DNA from: Augochlora pura
Lineage: Eukaryota > Arthropoda > Insecta > Hymenoptera > Halictidae
DNA: 64,000 bases
Direction of reading: 5' to 3'
Assembly (NCBI RefSeq): GCF_028453695.1
Contig: NC_135776.1
Coordinates: 3,286,001 to 3,350,000 of the forward strand
Positions 26,731 to 38,503 of this stretch are shown here, one piece after another. The translations under genes and the position numbers were made by a program. Each line of letters starts with the position of its first letter. The stretch's first letter is position 1. The notes under the pieces were generated by a model that was not told the origin of the DNA, did no database searches, and saw only the letters and a program-made list of their open reading frames with translations.

Positions 26731-28187
26731 TTATTAAGAGTCAAATGAAATTTGAAGAACGCAGAAATCACACGTTAACAATATGTAAAAAAACAGATAT
26801 TATTTACAGTATACGAAAATCAATTTGCAATATTTAGAAATAAAAAACTTGTGAATTTGAGAGGCCTATAAAATAGTTGTCTCGTTAGCCGAGTTAGTTT
26901 ATTGCCGTGTAACAAGACGAGTGATTTAATGCACTGACAAAGTGAGCTAAATAGACAAAAAAAGTCAAATCTAGACGGTCGGGGTTACGCTGATGGCGAA
27001 TAGAGCATGGATAGACACGGGCATACATTTTGTGGCCCTAATTATTGGGTCCGCTACGATTCCGTGCCGAAGCAAAAAGGTAACAGATGAGAGCGATCAA
27101 TTTTTAAATTACAGCCCGATACGACGGAAAAATATCCTCGCGTGAAAATGGCCACGCTCTGATTTAAACCGAGCAAAGTCATCCCTGCAGGCGATCTACT
27201 TTTCTTGTTCGACTTATATAAATATTTCAGTTTCCACAATTTTAAATTTATTATTCTAAATATTCTAAGCTTATTATTTCGAAAGGAAAATCGTTCAAGA
27301 TAATAAAATCTGCGAATACAAAACTGAAAGAAATTCTCGTCTCGCATAAATTCATTAAAATCAACTGAGACAATATTTCTTTAATTGCTTCGATGGTCAC
27401 GCGATAAAAAAATGATTGAACACCTAGGTCCAGCAGTCCTGCCATATAACGAGTTAGCAAAATGGCGAACAGTTTTAGCGATCGCGGGATTGTTCTGGTT
27501 AAAAGTACCGAAAGTACCAAAGGTTTTTAAGCGGAGGATTATCGTTCCGCTACTTAGGAAGAATTTTGGGACGATGGCGAGAGGCGATCCCGAAATCCAA
27601 GACGGCTGCGTCTGAAGGGAATGACAGAGATCGGGTTGCTCCAGACCACCGTCATGCTTGCCGCAAACTTTATCCTACCTGTTTTCGCTAATTGAGCGAG
27701 TAAAGATGTAACTGGACCTTACGCCCCTGAGGTATTTGCACCCTTTTTGTAGATACGATCCGTTCTTTTCCCAAGGCAAGTTCACGATAGACCGCGTTCC
27801 TTGTTGCAGACGCCTCGTCTGATCAGTTCAAGAATGTTGGAAAAGATTCGCCCAGTCACCGGTCCGGCTGATCCATGCTCTTCCATCCCGCGAGATAACG
27901 AAATGGACTCTGGTGTCTTCGCCAGACATTGTCCTTTCAAATTCTGATCGCCAATTCGCTTTGATCATTTTTGTGTGATAAATACGAAAGTCTTACATCC
28001 TAGATTTCAATTGGTCCAGTACGGATGAAATCAGAAGTTAATGAGATTCCTCGATTTCTAATAGTTTATTATTTCCTCAATTTTTAACTCTTGATATCTC
28101 ACTTTCTCAATTTTTAACTGTGTACAATTCTTTTCCAATTTTTAATTTCTTTCGCCAATTTTTCCTGACGCTACGCGATGAAAATAC

Positions 28188-28540
28188 AAGGGTTGCTTCA
28201 AAGAGCTGTAACTTTGCGAGAAAAAATCGCAGCTCCATTTCTTATTTTTTAAATTAAAGGGGAAGGATTAAGCTATATTTCCCTGTAAACGGCATGTCTG
28301 AAAAAAATTTTGCAAAGATGGTACATTTTGTCAAACTTGGCGATTTTCAGTATTCCAAACATGGCCCTATATTCGAAGAATCGCTGCGATAGGGGTGCAC
28401 GAAATTTAAAATCCAAGATTATCATCTTAAAATAGAGGCTGCGAGCTTTAATTTAAAAAAATAGTCATCATTTTACGATGATTTTTCGCAGAGTTATCTT
28501 CCGTCGAAGTTGACCAATTTCCACCCAAAATTGTTCAAAA
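28188..28540 (-). repeat. dispersed repeat, copy 2 (inverted)
   Basis: The inverted partner of 26371-26730, ending about 630 bp before the ato start codon. The two copies face each other across about 1.46 kb of unique sequence. Confidence 0.8.
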
Positions 28541-28559
28541 ATTTGACGGCAATAAAATT

Positions 28560-29170
28560 TCACCCAGTCGATCCATTGACCAACCGGTGATCCCTAGTCG
28601 ACGAGACTCCTCGACGGTGACCCTCCTCGTCAAGTTGCCCGCGCGAAACGGTTTTCCCGCTCAAGTGCGGCGTTCTCTCCCCGGAACGTAGTTAGTCTGC
28701 GGGGATAATTACGAGCGGTACCGCCGCGCCGGTAATGACTGTGCGGTTCTATACGGCCGATTGTGTAGATTGGAGGCGCCGGGTCACCTGTTGCGCTAGC
28801 CGCGCGTTTAGTCGAGCTTGGTTAGCCGGTCCGTCCCGGCGACATGGTGGGGCGAAGGCCCGTCCAGCGATTGGTCGTGCGGCACGTGCTGCACGAGAGC
28901 GCCTCGCTCCGAAAACGCATAAATCGGCCGGCGTTCTACCACTCTACTTCAGAACCACCCCGACGGTCGATCCTTGCGCGTGTGTACCCCCTTGTCCGAA
29001 GAAGCTCGCACAGCCAGATCGGTCCCCACGTTTCCGATCCCGAAGGACACGGCGCGAGGATAAAGTCTCTCTCTCCGGATCACGTGGCCAGCGAACCGAG
29101 GCCCCAAAAAATCGTGTAATCAGTTACAAGTGGAAATTGAGTGGCACCGGAGGTGGGGAGGCTCCGCGGC
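28560..29170 (+). promoter_or_regulatory. GC-rich ato leader/promoter region with E-boxes
   Basis: Base composition rises sharply in GC after the repeat copy. E-boxes are CACCTG at 28785-28790 and CACGTG at 28883-28888 and 29081-29086. No TATA box is evident. Upstream ATGs at 28735 and 28844 open frames of 160 and 91 codons; the first overlaps the ato start, the second stops at 29119. The transcription start cannot be placed by eye. Confidence 0.45.
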
Positions 29171-29989
29171 ATGGAACTGCAGGAGATGTTTCGTTACGGA
29201 TACATGTTCCCGCCTAGGGAGGAGGAGGTGGTCTCCTGCACCTACCTGGACCTGCCTAACTACACCTATCCGAAGGGCAAAGCGAATCTGCCGCCGGTGA
29301 GCACGTTCACCGTGCCGCAGTGCATCGTCTACGACAGCAACTGCAGCGACGGCTGGCACACGCCTAGCCCGACGGCCAGCCTGCGATCCGTCAGCCCAGC
29401 CACGACTCTGTCGATATCGTCCGAACCCGACACCGTCACCGCTCCTGTCACCTACCGGCTCCTAGGCTCCGTCGACGAGCTCGGCAAACGGTACGCCAAG
29501 AGGAGTCTCGCCGCCGTCGGGGCCCAGCAACCGGCCCAGACCGTTGGCATCGACCTGGCCGAAGGTGGCAACAGCATGGACGCGGACACCGACGGCACCC
29601 TCGACCCCGAAGCCGACCCGGACCTCGACAAGGCCCAGTCGCGGCGCGACAGCGTCGTCAGCAACTCCAGCAGCGACAGGATCGTCGACGCCGACAGCGA
29701 GGACGACGTCGAGATGAGCGACGGACCCGATCACGCCAGATCGGACGAGAACGACGGCGGCAGGGACGTAGTCCGGAGACGCGGCAAGTACGTCAGCTCC
29801 ACCGTCGTCAGGAAACGCAGGCTGGCCGCCAACGCCAGGGAACGCAGGCGGATGCAGAACCTGAACAAGGCCTTCGACAGGCTCAGGGCGTATCTGCCGT
29901 CTTTGGGGAACGACAGGCAGTTGTCCAAGTACGAGACGCTTCAGATGGCGCAGTCTTACATCACTGCGCTGTATGATCTCTTGCAATGA
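29171..29989 (+). CDS. ato: atonal, proneural bHLH transcription factor
   Basis: A single-exon frame of 272 codons. The C-terminal 59 residues (214-272) are a full bHLH domain: basic region RRLAANARERRRMQNLN, helix 1 AFDRLRAYLP, loop SLGNDRQLSK, helix 2 YETLQMAQSYITALYDLLQ. The RMQNLN basic region, LGNDRQLSKYETLQMAQ and the bHLH at the extreme C-terminus fit Atonal rather than Amos or Cato (from memory of the families). In insects Atonal selects precursors of photoreceptors and chordotonal organs and binds E-boxes as a heterodimer with Daughterless. Residues about 130-200 are strongly acidic; an N-terminal Tyr/Pro-rich part precedes them. I chose ATG 29171 as the first ATG in frame; the frame stays open upstream without another ATG. 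No intron is needed, as in fly ato. Confidence 0.95.
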   Translation: MELQEMFRYGYMFPPREEEVVSCTYLDLPNYTYPKGKANLPPVSTFTVPQCIVYDSNCSDGWHTPSPTASLRSVSPATTLSISSEPDTVTAPVTYRLLGSVDELGKRYAKRSLAAVGAQQPAQTVGIDLAEGGNSMDADTDGTLDPEADPDLDKAQSRRDSVVSNSSSDRIVDADSEDDVEMSDGPDHARSDENDGGRDVVRRRGKYVSSTVVRKRRLAANARERRRMQNLNKAFDRLRAYLPSLGNDRQLSKYETLQMAQSYITALYDLLQ

Positions 29990-30970
29990 GCTTTGAAAAA
30001 AGTTCTCTTCTTGCTGAAGAGAGGGTCCTGACCAGATCTTGCTGAAGAGAGGCTCCTGAACAGATCTTGCAGAAGAGAGGTTCCTTTGGTGTGGCTTACG
30101 GTGCGACTGGCTTAGCTGTTCCAAGACGAATGTCAATGCAGTGTGACGACACTAGGGCGATCTGGATGAACGCATATGTCACATAGTTTCACTTCTGAAA
30201 CATCATCCCTTAACACTAGAACTACCACACTAGTCATAATGACTAGTTCTGGAATTTTTCTTTTACGATTCCTGTTACAATAGAACTTCGATTACCTACA
30301 TGAAAAATACATAGTTAATTTCTTTTCATTTCCGACAAATTATCAATGCATAGTCCTTCTAGAGTTTGGTTAATCGAGGTTCTACTGTAGCATAAAATTG
30401 TTTTTGTCAGAGATTTTTATACGAACTTCTTTAATTTATTAATTTAAATTTTTCAAAATTGTGACTTGCGTGGCGTTTTGCTATGTAAATGCATCTTCTC
30501 GTTTGTGTCTCCTGTTTGATTCAATCGAAGCAGAACTAGCCGTCGCTCGCCGCAGCGTAGTTCGAGTAGATAGGAAATTGACGTAATCATTGAACGTAGA
30601 GATGCAAGAGAATGATCGAAGCGTGATCGATCGCGAGAGTTTTGTGATCCATAAAAATCCCTTTCATCGTATCGAAGTCTCTCCTCTGTAAATATTCGCA
30701 AGCATTTTCACGAGGCTCGTCGTTATCCCCGGTTCTAGCGTAACTGCAACTTGTTTATCGTAGTGTTACAACTATTTATACGATTTTGTAAATAACCGAG
30801 ACAATGTACATTTTGTAATATAGCGGAGTTTAGGCGTGTAAGGTTTAGAGCGTAATGTAACGTCGTAATGGGAACTCGAACCAAGTCATGTACCTATAAT
30901 TTATTAATGCGCTCCCCGTCGGAGCCGAAGCGCCATGTGTTAAATAATAAAATTATTTTATATACTTGAA
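29990..30970 (+). terminator. ato: ato 3' UTR with poly(A) signal
   Basis: About 960 bases with no gene follow the stop. Right after it, three near-copies of a CTTGCTGAAGAGAGG-like unit occur at 30012-30083. AATAAA at 30946-30951 is the likely poly(A) signal; other signals nearer the stop are possible. Confidence 0.55.
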
Positions 30971-33900
30971 ACGACCGTTCGTAATTATTAGGTGATAATC
31001 GAGAACGATCCGAGGTGGATATCTGTCCAGGGAAATCGCGAGAACCTGTTGCATCCCGATTTTCGAATGTTTTCCTTTTCAGCGATCCGCCGCGTTACGG
31101 AACCGTTCGCGGGGCCTTTTTGCAATTGCTGATATCGAATTCGTAGTACGAGACAAAGTATAATTTGGGACGAAGGGAAAACAGCATCATCATCGGTGGT
31201 CTGGTTGTCATACGAAACCCATGCGACGCGTCGGTGCCCGGTTTCATTGCAATTTGAGAACTAGCTGCGTCCTTCGCCCGACGATGACTCTTCTTTCGCT
31301 CTCCTTCTCTTCATCTTTTTCACCTTTATCTTTGATATTGGCATTTCGTCGAACCTTCCTTATTTAATTAATAGTCGCCCGGTCCGAACTCGATGCAGCA
31401 CTACCCAACGGCAGAAGCACCAAATCAGTCGTGATGACTTCTGAGTTTTTTTTTCTTTCATGGCTCCTGACGATCGATGCTTCTGTTAGACAGTTTTAGA
31501 CAAACCGTTCACAGATATATCCTAATCGATACTTCGTCGTTGCTATAAAACGATATAGAAAATTTTATTTTATTACGTCACTTTATGAAAATAATTCCCT
31601 AAAAATTAACTCACGATATGAACAATGATAAAACAATACCGCAAATATAATTCTTGAAGTGGTATATCCGCGTGGACACAGAGGTGCAGACACTCTCTGT
31701 TTGATTTTTGAATATCAATAATCGTTGGCGCGACGAAGGTAAAAAGAAGAGAAAACAGCTCCGCCCATTCCGATCATAGTTATAATGGATACGGTAAACT
31801 TCGGGCAACTTTCACGGTTGCACGGAAACTGCAAAATCTTCTTCCAGGGTTACAGAAGGGAACAATTCGATTCGATTGCACAGCGAACAATAGGGAGGGT
31901 ACACAAACCGCGGTTTGTATTTTCAACAATTACAAGCAATTCGGTAGGTCACTCTTTTATTTTTTTGTCAGCCCCCCGAACCCTGTCCGAATATTTCCTC
32001 GGCCATTTATATGCTCAACTGTTACGATCTCCGTGTAATTTTAACCCACACTATGCGAAAATCCACCCCTCTTCAAAATTCAAAATGGTGATATTTGAAT
32101 TGAAAATATGGTGTGAATAATAGAAAGGCGTGTCAGCTACAGTATTCCTTCTATATTAATCTTGCAGTCATACTTTATTCGCTATATTTATTTCCGTACT
32201 ACATATACTAATTTTATCTGTTCTTTCAACTGATTAAATAATTATTAAATACTTGTAACAAAATTAAAACCGAATTCAATAAGCCATGCAGTTCGGTACA
32301 ACACAATCGAAGATTCCAGATTATCACGCCTGTCTAAACTAACCTAACCCCGATCTTCCTGTTCCCAGGACTACCGTTCCAGCCGGAGCTAGTCCACGGA
32401 GAATCTTAAAAGATTCGATAGAGATCGCGCGACATCTATCTACGCCACGAAATAGATAACGAATCGGTCTGATCCGGTGTAGAGTCCCGGGACAAGACTA
32501 TAAAGAACGTAAATATCGTCGAACGCAATTAATTCCTCGAACGACTACCGCCTCCACTTTGTCAAAAGGTTCTCCCCCCCCCCCCCCCCCCCCCCGCTCC
32601 CTATGACAAAGAAGAGGAATCTGGATCCGCAAACAGCGAGCAGTGGCCACTGTCATCAAAATCGTGAGAAGGGGTTGGGGGTTGCTCCGTAGGTAGAGGA
32701 GCAAGTGGGAACGGGCCGAGGCAAAATGGAGGATGAAAGACAAACGCCGCCGCGTGGTCGTTGTCTGATCGTGGAGATTGCTTTATTTGAGTCCGTTTAG
32801 CTGCGGAGATCCCGGGAACCCGGCTGAATATTTTGTCGTGGCCCGCCACCCGCCATCGAAACTCCTATCTTCGCCCGTGAAACACGCGTGGACGGGGGAC
32901 CCGCGTAACGCTTTAAACATCGAAATAATGTAATCTGCCGGCCGGAATCAAGCGATAAATATAATCGACCGGCTGAAATTTGTCGGTGGCGAGCATTCGG
33001 CTGTTCATTCCGCCCGCCGCACCTGTGCCGGGGCACCGCGCGGTATCAAGATCGATTTTAACCGGTCGCCGAGGACCGATCCTACGGATACGCGAATTTT
33101 TCGCCGACTCCTCGCATTAGGACGGAACCGCGAGAAACCGTCTGTGAATTCGACGGGGTCGTTCGATTAATCACGGGAAACGCCGTCGCGATTGAGCCGT
33201 TTCGCTGCTGAAACCGATGAACTCCGTAAAATACAAGGGGAAACATTTGATGATATAATGTACGGTATTTTTAAAAATTTGCTTTATGGTATAGATTCGA
33301 ATATAAATATTGTAGAATGATAGTCCGTCGTTCTCTGCTGTTATTGAAGATCGGCGAAGGTTCGGATCGGGACTGACAAACGTTACAATTTATTTGCCGT
33401 GGTCCCACCGTTCCGTTTCCGCTCGGTTTCGTTGACATATCAATTAAAATGTAAGATCGGATAAAAATCGAGCCTGAAGGGGGAATCGCTCCGCTATTTT
33501 ATTCGATTCGCTACACGGAATCACCAAGCTACGGCCCGGTGCACATAAATCAGCTGTATTCCGTCAACGACGGTCGATCCGAGTCACTTGACAAACTAGC
33601 GCAATTCGGACCACCTTTGTTCGGACAATTTCAAAGTTGTCTTTCGATGGTTTATTCAGGAGAGCCGGCCTCTTCTATCATCCTCGGCCCGAATATTCAA
33701 CAACTCGAGACGGAACAGTAACTGCGAATACAGCCCCCCCGGCAAAAAGTATTCGATTAACCGTCTATCAACGTAATTATGCATATACAGTGACTGCAAA
33801 AAAAGAATCCTTACGAAGTCTAAAACTATCGTTGCGGTCTAATGTGCAAAAATGATTTTTACCACTCTTTATAAGCGACGGTATTTTCTGTCATACAATT

Positions 33901-36900
33901 TTAAGAAAATGCTTTTCGTAAATAAAAATACACAAACATTCGTGCAGTTCATTAATAATTAATCGAATAACTCAACCGGCACCGTCCGTAAGTATAGAAC
34001 GTGCCAATCCGTTTTTTATGCACCCCGTTCGCACGGCGAACTGCAAGTCAAACGCGGCACAATGCGACTATTTCGGATGCGACTAAAAAGAGGCGAGACC
34101 GTATTATGAAAAATCACGAACATGGCTTGTGCAGCAGGCCCGGCTCGGGTGATAGTTCCCGTCCTTATTTCATCGTACCCGATCAAAGGTAGTAGATCCT
34201 TTACCAATTTATGAGCTCGACGCCGGGCTCGCAGGGTCATCAAATCTCGCACAATGGGCGGTCGTGTTTTTCGTTGCCTTCGTCAGGATCGACCACACTT
34301 TCTACCTGCGCTCATAAAGCCGGAAGCACTCGCAACACCACGCACCTAGGCCCCGAACGTTCGAAAAGATGCTGCGCGCGTCCGTATCTTCGGACAATAA
34401 CACGATATATTGTGCAGATTATCGCCGCGACCTTCCTCCGTGACAGTAACTCTTGCCCGTGCTTTTCTTCGTATTCTAAAAGCCTCAAATTTGTCTCCCA
34501 CATTTATTCTGGGCCAGCGGTTTTTTCGACCCTTTGGTTTTATTAACCTAAATTTGCTCTACTGAATTCCATTTTAAACTCCCGGATATTAAACGAAATT
34601 TAATTCGATAAGTTGAATTTAAAAAATATCGATTATACTATATTATAAGTTATTATAATCAGCGAATTATACTATTCGATTTTACTATAAAACAATAACA
34701 TATTGTGGACCGAAGAATTTATACAGATAAAATATTGATTAGATGTTTAAAATATTTCTTGCGACAGAATGGATAAACATCGCCGGGACGAGAAAAGAGA
34801 AATGGATCTCATGATGCGGTTCGACGCCGGCCGATCGTTATAAATCAAAACTTTTGGAAAGGTAGCTCTCTATTCTCTGGGCGGCACCGCGGCACAATAC
34901 GCACCGGCAGACAATCGTCCGCGAAACGAAACGAAACGCGTTCGTCGAACCGATTTGTTTGCTCGGCCGGTCCACGATCGAATGAAATCCGCTTAATGCA
35001 ATCGAAGGGTTTTTCGCTCTCGAAAAGAGGTTGCACGGGGTTTTGAAAACACGTCGAAGAGGGTCGCTCGGGCCGACGGGCGACCCGTGGGTACGGGGGT
35101 GAAACGAAACCCGGATGGGAAAGTTAAAATAGGGGGACACCGGGGGAGGAGAGAGAAAGGGGGCAGAGTTCGACACACGCGACACGAGCTTACTTTTAGT
35201 TTTTGCACGCCACTTGAAACAACCCCCGGGGGCATTAATCTCGTTTAATCAAACAGCGATAATACCGGCAACGACCCTTCGTTTTGTTTGCCCTTGTCCT
35301 TCGGCAGTGTGTTAAGTGTGCCCGGCGAGTTTTCTAAGGAACCTCGTAACGAACGTTTCTCTTTTTCTATGCAGACGAAGGTTTCGCACTGCAAATTAAT
35401 TCCTCGGCCGAACATATACACTTCGCCGAACATACGGATAGATGCAAATACCATTACTAAAAATTAATCTTCGCTAATCTTCAATGAGAATTTATAAAAT
35501 GTTCGAGACACTATTTCTGAATTTAATCGTTAATTATTTATAATTAGTCACAAGCTCGTTACAAGATTACCTCTAATGTCTTATCCTGTGTTTTATACGA
35601 ATAGTTTTCTTATCTGTGCCTGTGGTATAGATAAATAAATGAATAAATAACTCCTCGTTATAAATTAAATTCCCTCCCTATGAAATAATATCCGTACTAT
35701 AGTACAATTCTTTTTCCCAAGTAGTTCACTAGTTGTCCGTTGTTTTCTTATAGGGTACGCTCGAATATAAAGCTCTTTTTATACTGTCGGTAATACGAAG
35801 CAATTGTTAACAATACAGTTATTATAAATATATACAATTAAAACCCAGACATCGCATTTTATAGACTCTTCTGTCTCGGAGTACTAAAATCCCTTACAAT
35901 TTTACTGCCATGCTCAGTGTTACCGATAGTACGTAAATCTAGCTCGAATCGAATATTTTATATACTTCATTTCTACTAGGAGTGCTTAAGGGATCAGAGG
36001 CATGGGGTTCGCACAGCCATTGCATCTTGTGGGGTTTCCTATCTCAGTTTAGGGATCTCTAGAATCCCCTTATCTTTTCGTGTCACGTTCAACGTTACCG
36101 ACATAATTTAATATTAATAAATAATCGCATTAAAGAAAGGAAGGACATGTTTTTTAAAAATCGTAAAGAATATCATTATTAATAGTAAATTGTAGGAGCA
36201 CTGACCTTTATACCATGTTCACCTGTTCCCACGCCGATGACCATACTCAGGTATGAGTAAGGCAGAGTTCCTTTTCATAACACTATCACCAAACAATTAC
36301 CACTTAATTAATCACTGATAATTCACTCCACGAATGCACAAAAATTTCAAAACTGTGTCTAAGATGATTCCATAGCCGCACGTACAAAAGTCGACCGACA
36401 ATTGCCACTCGCGACAATAATAGGTCGAAATCAGGGGTTGGTGTTTATGGTTGTAATAAGAAGTTTATTACTGGAGGACGTTCGAGTTACTAATCCGCAA
36501 CGTAGAAATCAGTGGTGGGGGTCACCTTTCGGTTATTATTGTTCAGTCAGTGCGTACTTGCCGGTGGAAATAGTCGCGTATCATGGCGTGCTCGTCATAG
36601 GTACGTTTTGTAAAGTGCTCTAACCCAGGGTGGACTTTCCATAAATTACGGCTGACCCTTGGTCTATCCTGTGAATACCAGTGATCATCCTAGTGATTTA
36701 TATATCTGTTATTACGTAGTGTTCACTGCTAATTCATTTATTAAATAATTTACAGCAATTTAAAGTACCCCTTAATAGAAAAGTGGTGATACGTGTAATT
36801 TATATTGCACTGGGTATTATATAAACATTGGATATCGCATCGCGTGTTTCAAATATCGCGCAGGTGTATGGATGCGCGGAATGAGTGAAACGGCAAGCAG

Positions 36901-37590
36901 AATAAAGCGGGACGGCCTCGGTTTCTCATTCGTGTAGACGTGCATTCGCAGTAGAGTGGTCGGGAGAAAAAGGTTCTTGAATTGATGATAGAAAAAGTAT
37001 CCTTGACTTGAGACAGGATTGCAATTATAAAACAGGTGGAGATAGTATACTCATCAGTAGAATATTTCCAATGTAACAATTCTTCGACGAATTTGTGATT
37101 TAAAAATCATTGTGTATTGTAATAATTTATTTTCATTGCGAAATAGCCATAGGAGTGTTTAATATTTTATTCTTTCAGTTTTCCTTCGCTGCTGCTTCTT
37201 CTTCTTTCCCACTGTTGTTTCTTCTTTCCTACTTTCGTTTATTTCGAATTCCAGAATCAACGTTACACCGAAATATGAATCGCATGCTCTTCTTTTATCT
37301 TCTCCCAATCTCGCGAATACAGTGAACACATAATAGTTGTGAAACATTTTTAGTTGGTATAGATGTAGCGTTGCGGATGAAATAATCGCGATTTTATTTT
37401 GATTGATATGCACGGTAACTGTAAAGATGGCGTTGCAAAATCGAGTCCGCTTTCCGATTTTTCAATTTAATGTTGGATCAGTAATCGAGGATCATGTTCT
37501 TTAAACGCTTATTATAGGTAAAGAACAATGTATACGACCTGATTGGTGTACGTGAATAACTTGTACGAGCACCAAAATTATATAAACACA
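30971..37590. other. gene-free stretch between ato and peroxiredoxin
   Basis: No coding region with recognisable content. Mixed unique sequence, a 22-base C run and AT-rich blocks. It could hold ato downstream enhancers; nothing in the sequence proves it. Confidence 0.5.
32574..32595 (+). repeat. poly(C) run of 22
   Basis: An uninterrupted C tract, so G22 on the minus strand. Exact length is prone to assembly and sequencing error. Confidence 0.9.
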
Positions 37591-37594
37591 TTCG

Positions 37595-37689
37595 TTTATT
37601 GTAAAAAAGTTAAGTAGACGATATTTTTTACTAAACTAATTTAAATATTTTAGCACTACGTGTAATTAATAATGGAATTGTCTTTTATT
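37595..37689 (-). terminator. Jafrac1: poly(A) signals for peroxiredoxin
   Basis: On the minus strand AATAAA occurs at 37689-37684 and 37600-37595, 65-155 bases after the stop codon. Confidence 0.6.
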
Positions 37690-37753
37690 TTAAACAAAAC
37701 AAAACGGAAAAAAAAATTTTAAAAAGTATTAGGTAAACCTTTTTTCGTTAGAT

Positions 37754-38495
37754 TTACGAGCTTCGGAAATATTCTTTGGAACCCTCGACATCAGGTTTCA
37801 TTGTTTTCTTTCCTGGTTTCCAGCCGGCTGGACATACTTCGCCATGTTTATCGGTATATTGAAATGCTTGAACCAAGCGCAAGGTTTCATCAACGGATCT
37901 ATAAGAAATTGTATCTAGTGAGCATCGGAATAATATCATATCGTAACATCGGGCTTTGTGATTTATCTTACCGGCCGACTGGCAGATCGTTGATTGTAAC
38001 TTGACGTAAGTTTTGCTGATCGTCGATGATAAAAAGACCGCGGAATGGAATACCAGATTCCTCATCAAGCACGCCATAGTCACGTGCAATTTTAGAGCTC
38101 TTATCAGCGAGCAGGGGAATTTTCATTTCACCCAGACCACCTTGTTTACGTGGTGTGTTCACCCACGCTAAATGACTGAAGTGAGAATCGGTCGATGCTG
38201 CAATCAGTTTGCAGCCAATTGCATTGAATTCATCAGATCGGTCAGAGAAAGCAATGATTTCAGTCGGGCAGACAAAAGTACTGAAAAGAAAAAATGATTA
38301 GTTACAACATCAGTGAAACAAATAATATTGTATCTACAGTTTTACAATAGACAATACTTACAAATCTAATGGGTAGAAGAAGAGTACAACATATTTTCCT
38401 CTGTAGTCGGAGAGAGAAATCTCTTTGAACTCTCCATTAACAACAGCAGTGCCGTGGAAGGCTGGTGCTGGTTTCTGAATAGCAGGGACTGGCAT
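37754..38495 (-). CDS. Jafrac1: typical 2-Cys peroxiredoxin (thioredoxin peroxidase)
   Basis: Three exons on the minus strand: 38495-38362, 38280-37972, 37898-37754. Both junctions are phase 2 and the product is 195 residues, the usual length. The enzyme reduces hydrogen peroxide and organic peroxides in the cytosol using thioredoxin. The peroxidatic Cys49 sits in FTFVCPTE and the resolving Cys170 in EVCPAGW. GGLG (92-95) and the C-terminal YF (191-192) are the two motifs that make eukaryotic typical 2-Cys enzymes sensitive to over-oxidation. No targeting peptide is visible. Similarity to fly Jafrac1 is very high from memory. A 5' UTR intron is likely: acceptor at 38506-38505 and donor near 40126. 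Confidence 0.97.
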
Positions 38496-38503
38496 GGTTA
38501 ATT

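Noticed and set aside
28735..29217. 160-codon frame as a separate gene
   Set aside because: Arg/Ala/Pro-rich, no domain, overlaps the ato start; better treated as a possible uORF.
29462..30136. 224-codon frame antisense to ato
   Set aside because: It mirrors the GC-rich third positions of ato; low-complexity Val/Gly-rich product with no domain.
32335..32355. CTAACCTAACC as interstitial telomere repeat
   Set aside because: Only about two CCTAA units; far too short to support a telomeric origin.
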